From the NCBI RefSeq assembly GCF_024586455.1, contig NC_065921.1, positions 27,649,135-27,713,134 of the forward strand: a stretch of DNA of 64,000 nucleotides. Reading direction: 5' to 3'. This DNA is from Bactrocera neohumeralis (Eukaryota > Arthropoda > Insecta > Diptera > Tephritidae). Position 1 is the first letter of the stretch. Every line of letters starts with the position of its first letter. Positions 61,331 to 64,000 of the stretch are shown piece after piece. The translations under genes and the position numbers were made by a program. The notes beneath the pieces were generated by a model, which worked only from the letters and a program-made list of their open reading frames with translations, ran no database searches and was not told the origin of the DNA.

Positions 61331-61639
61331 GGCAACTTAAAAGTATTGTAAAGTTATTGTATAAATCTTACATAACACAACAAAGCATAACGCAATAAAT
61401 TTTTTTTTCGGATGAGGGGTTGAAAAATCCCTTCGGTATCTTCAGAACTACCGTCACAGCAAAGGTAAGTGCCTTGTTTGCAGGTCACTAAAAACCCCAC
61501 CTCTAAGGAACCGTCGCAGACCCTGGAACCGCGTTTGCATTACTTCATGGCGGCGTTCTATTTTTCTCATTGAAAGATTTACATCTGCGCACCTGCTCCC
61601 ATATCCCGGTTTTACTGGCGTAGCAAAATTGCTGTATAC

Positions 61640-62340
61640 TATATTTTTGGATAATGCTCGAATTTTTTTCGATGCAAATTAAATTATCCACATTTATTAG
61701 AGCAACCAAGTCTTCTATGGCGATGCATTTCCGTTGCCATCCTCTTCTGTCGCCTCGTTATATAGGCTTGACGATCTTCGATTTTCCCATTCTATGAAGG
61801 TACTTTCTGATATAACCGCGATCGGATAGCAGCTGTGTTGTGTAGATGTGGACTTCACCAAATCCGCGTGACCATAAGTTTAAATCTCTTATAACTCTGG
61901 CCATCCATCTGCCGCGACTCTCATTCTCCCAGCTTGTTCGTCGGCAGTACCAGCTCTGTTTTTTCTGTAGCGAGCTGTAGGTTATGTGAGTCAAGCCATG
62001 TTTGCGTCCATTCTTCGGACTTCCTCTGTGTCTCAGACTGTGATTACTGCTGTTATGTAGAAATAAGATATGTCTGGCATTTTGAGTTTTAGTATTTCAT
62101 CATAACCAATGTTCAACATCTCGATCTCGACCTAAAATAGGCATTTTTCCTGTTCCTGACGTAACTTCTATTTGTCGTGATTCCTCTCTAGTCTGATACA
62201 GCAGTTTTTTGTTACTAACGTAGCTTCGCACCACAGCATTGACGTAATCGGAGATTCGAATATGTGTTTCTAAAGCGTCGATATCAAGTCCGCCTATCTT
62301 GCGCCGTTGAAGGGCTAAAGTCGAGACAGGTGTTGTACAG
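61640..62340 (-). mobile_element. R1-clade LINE remnant
   Basis: Read on the minus strand: VNAVVRSYVSNKKLLYQTRE and SRQIEVTSGT near 62250-62170; then AVITV*DTEEVRRMDANMA around 62000 (after the lost ADD box). HITYSSLQKKQSWYCRR is a frameshifted NLQLATEKTELVL. SRGRWMARVIRDLNLWSRGF and TQLLSDRGYIRKYLHRMGK follow. HGxVNxxLTQLLSGHGxFRxYLHRxG is a hallmark of R1-clade elements. Most of the RT domain between these blocks is deleted. Confidence 0.75.
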
Positions 62341-62859
62341 CCTTAATGTTATGCATGTTTAAGAGTAGTGCTTGGTTCCCTCATTAAGTACACTGCACAA
62401 AAATACAGAGTTTTTTTAGCGCTATAGAGTCATGATTAATGATTTTTTCGTGCCTGAATCGGAGGATGTTATCTTTTGGTTCCAATTTTGATGAGCTCAT
62501 TATCTCGTGTCGTGTGCCTATGGTGTGGCCTCTAACATTTTGCTACTTAACAGCACTGGACTATTTTTTTGGAGTCGCTTGCCTACGTAGATTACAAAAT
62601 GGGGTTAGTGTTAACGCGCGCATGACCAAACTATTAATCAGGATTCTCAAAGTGGCACTGACTGTTTAACATGATCACTTCTTACCCTGGTAGGGCTATA
62701 CATAATTATTCGGCTGAATTTGGAACAGTTATTCAAAGTTTGCGAGTCTGGTTTTAAGATTTATTAACTTAGAGCACTAGAGTATCAGTTTGGTGTATGG
62801 GCACAGGCAATAAGTACGCAATTTGGGTTATTTACAGTAACCTAAAATGTTCTTTTCGC
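62341..62859. other. No recognised gene
   Basis: Unassigned sequence. An open frame at 62439-62669 has no known domain. Confidence 0.3.
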
Positions 62860-63675
62860 TTCAAAACATGGAATTAAATCGCAAACATTTTCGGGCGATT
62901 ACTTTTTTACAACTTTCGAAGTGGATTAACTCAGAAAAAGTGCATCACTGAACTCAATTCAATTCTTGGCGATAAAGCTCCATCAAGGACCAATATTTAT
63001 ATAAGGTGTATTGAATTTAATCGGTGACGTAGAACGCTTCAATATGAATTTCGTGGCGGTCGTCCAAAATCAGTTGTTGTTCCAGAAACTATTGATGTTG
63101 TGTACCAACTGATATTGCAAGATGGTCACGTGACCTATCGTAAGATTGAGACAACAGTAGTGAGACCAGCAAACATTGCATATTGCATGAACATTTGACG
63201 GTAAAAAAATTATTCAGGTATGATCCCACAAACCAGCCCGTTTTCGAGAAATATTAAAAAATATGATAGCAGTGCTTCGAAACACGTCTACGACATTGTG
63301 ATGAACCGTGGATTTCTTTGTCTTTCAAGAAATCAGGAAAACCAACCGCCGAGGATGGATTACTCTTCACCACGATAAATCTAGCTCTCACACATCGATT
63401 GAAGCAACTGCATTTTTGAGCACTTAAAACATCGATTTGATGAACAATCCTCCGTATAGTAATGACTTGGCACCGATAACTTCATTTTATTCTCATACGT
63501 AAAAAATAAACTAAGATTTAACGTTTTTCGACATCTGAAGAGGCGGTTGATGCGTTCAGAATGCATGTTTTGGAGATACCTCAATCAGCGTGGCAAAAGT
63601 GCTTTGAGGATGTGTTCGAAAGTTTGCAAAAATGCATAGATCTTAATAAAGAATGTTTAAAAAAACAATAAAGCA
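62860..63675 (+). mobile_element. Mariner remnant with internal deletion
   Basis: The + strand starts MELNRKHFRAITFLQLSKW and continues, frameshifted, through LNSILGDKAPSRTNIYIRC-like and RPKSVVVPETIDVVYQLILQ blocks, then LHEHLTVKK. After ASKHVYDIV it jumps to IRKTNRRGWITLHHDKSSSH, missing the first catalytic Asp; the second Asp motif reads HHDKSSSHTS. The end has SEEAVDAFRMHVLEIPQSAW, then QKCFEDVFESLQKCIDLNKE. It is a separate lineage from the other mariners here and clearly dead. Confidence 0.85.
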
Positions 63676-63714
63676 ATTTTCGATGCCTAATATTTGAAAT
63701 ATTTCCTGTTATCA

Positions 63715-64000
63715 AACAAACAGTCATCGGACTAGCTACTTGGCTCCCACGTCACTGTTAACAGCCATAACTTCGATGTCGTAGATAATTTCGTCAATCT
63801 TGGAACCAGCATCAACACCAAACACAATACAAGCCTTGAAATCCAACGCACAATAGCTCTTGCCAACAGCTGCTTCTTCGGACTGAGTAGGCAATTGAGA
63901 TGTAAAGTCCTCTCTCGGCGAACAAAAACCAAACTCTATAAGTCACTCATTATTGGACGATGACAACAACTAATGAGTCGACGTTACGAGTTTTCAGGAA
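63715..64000 (+). mobile_element. RTE-like LINE fragment (family A), runs off the window
   Basis: The + strand encodes LGSHVTVNSHNFDVVDNFVN, LGTSINTKHNTSLEIQRTI, LANSCFFGLSRQLRCKVLSR and RTKTKLYKSLIIG, in part with stops. It is close to the copy at 26806-27855 and continues past position 64000. Confidence 0.8.

Overview
The window looks like nuclear DNA of a higher fly, probably a tephritid fruit fly. It is AT-rich, has introns with GT/AG borders, and is full of dipteran transposon debris: mariner, rosa-like DD41D elements, and RTE-, R1- and Jockey-type LINEs. The tephritid assignment rests on recognising repeat families by eye and is an inference. I see no prokaryotic gene organisation, CRISPR array or tRNA.

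Only one host gene is convincing. It is the 3' part of crossveinless 2 (cv-2, the fly BMPER orthologue), on the + strand, with exons at 2765-2864, 3163-3345, 7450-7662 and 7802-9228. Together they encode half of one VWC domain, four complete VWC domains, a VWD domain carrying the GDPH self-cleavage motif, a C8-type cysteine region and a Gln/His/Gly-rich tail. The signal peptide and the start of the first VWC must lie upstream of the window. The introns hold antisense LINE fragments and a ~115-bp tandem repeat whose units are hairpins.

After the cv-2 3' UTR comes about 54 kb without another gene I can support. From 10 to 18.4 kb it is very AT-rich. It contains a scrambled rosa-like element with intact inverted repeats (10859-11508) and a 2.6-kb array rich in ATCGAT motifs (14290-16950). 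From 18.4 to 64 kb it is a mosaic of dead transposons: about seven mariner copies of at least five lineages, five or six rosa/Tc1-type copies, eight fragments of one RTE LINE, and several LINE tails with RNase H. A 1.03-kb dispersed repeat with terminal hairpins is nested in one rosa copy. A few stretches look single-copy (25.4-26.3, 30.4-32.2, 34.5-35.3, 37.2-38.0, 51.4-52.8 and 59.7-60.6 kb) and could hold regulatory DNA or untranslated exons, but no coding potential is convincing.

I did not find a clearly new biological system. The most interesting items are the scrambled rosa derivative, the nested hairpin-ended repeat, the ATCGAT array, the hairpin satellite in the cv-2 intron, and a full-length mariner inactivated by stop codons alone.
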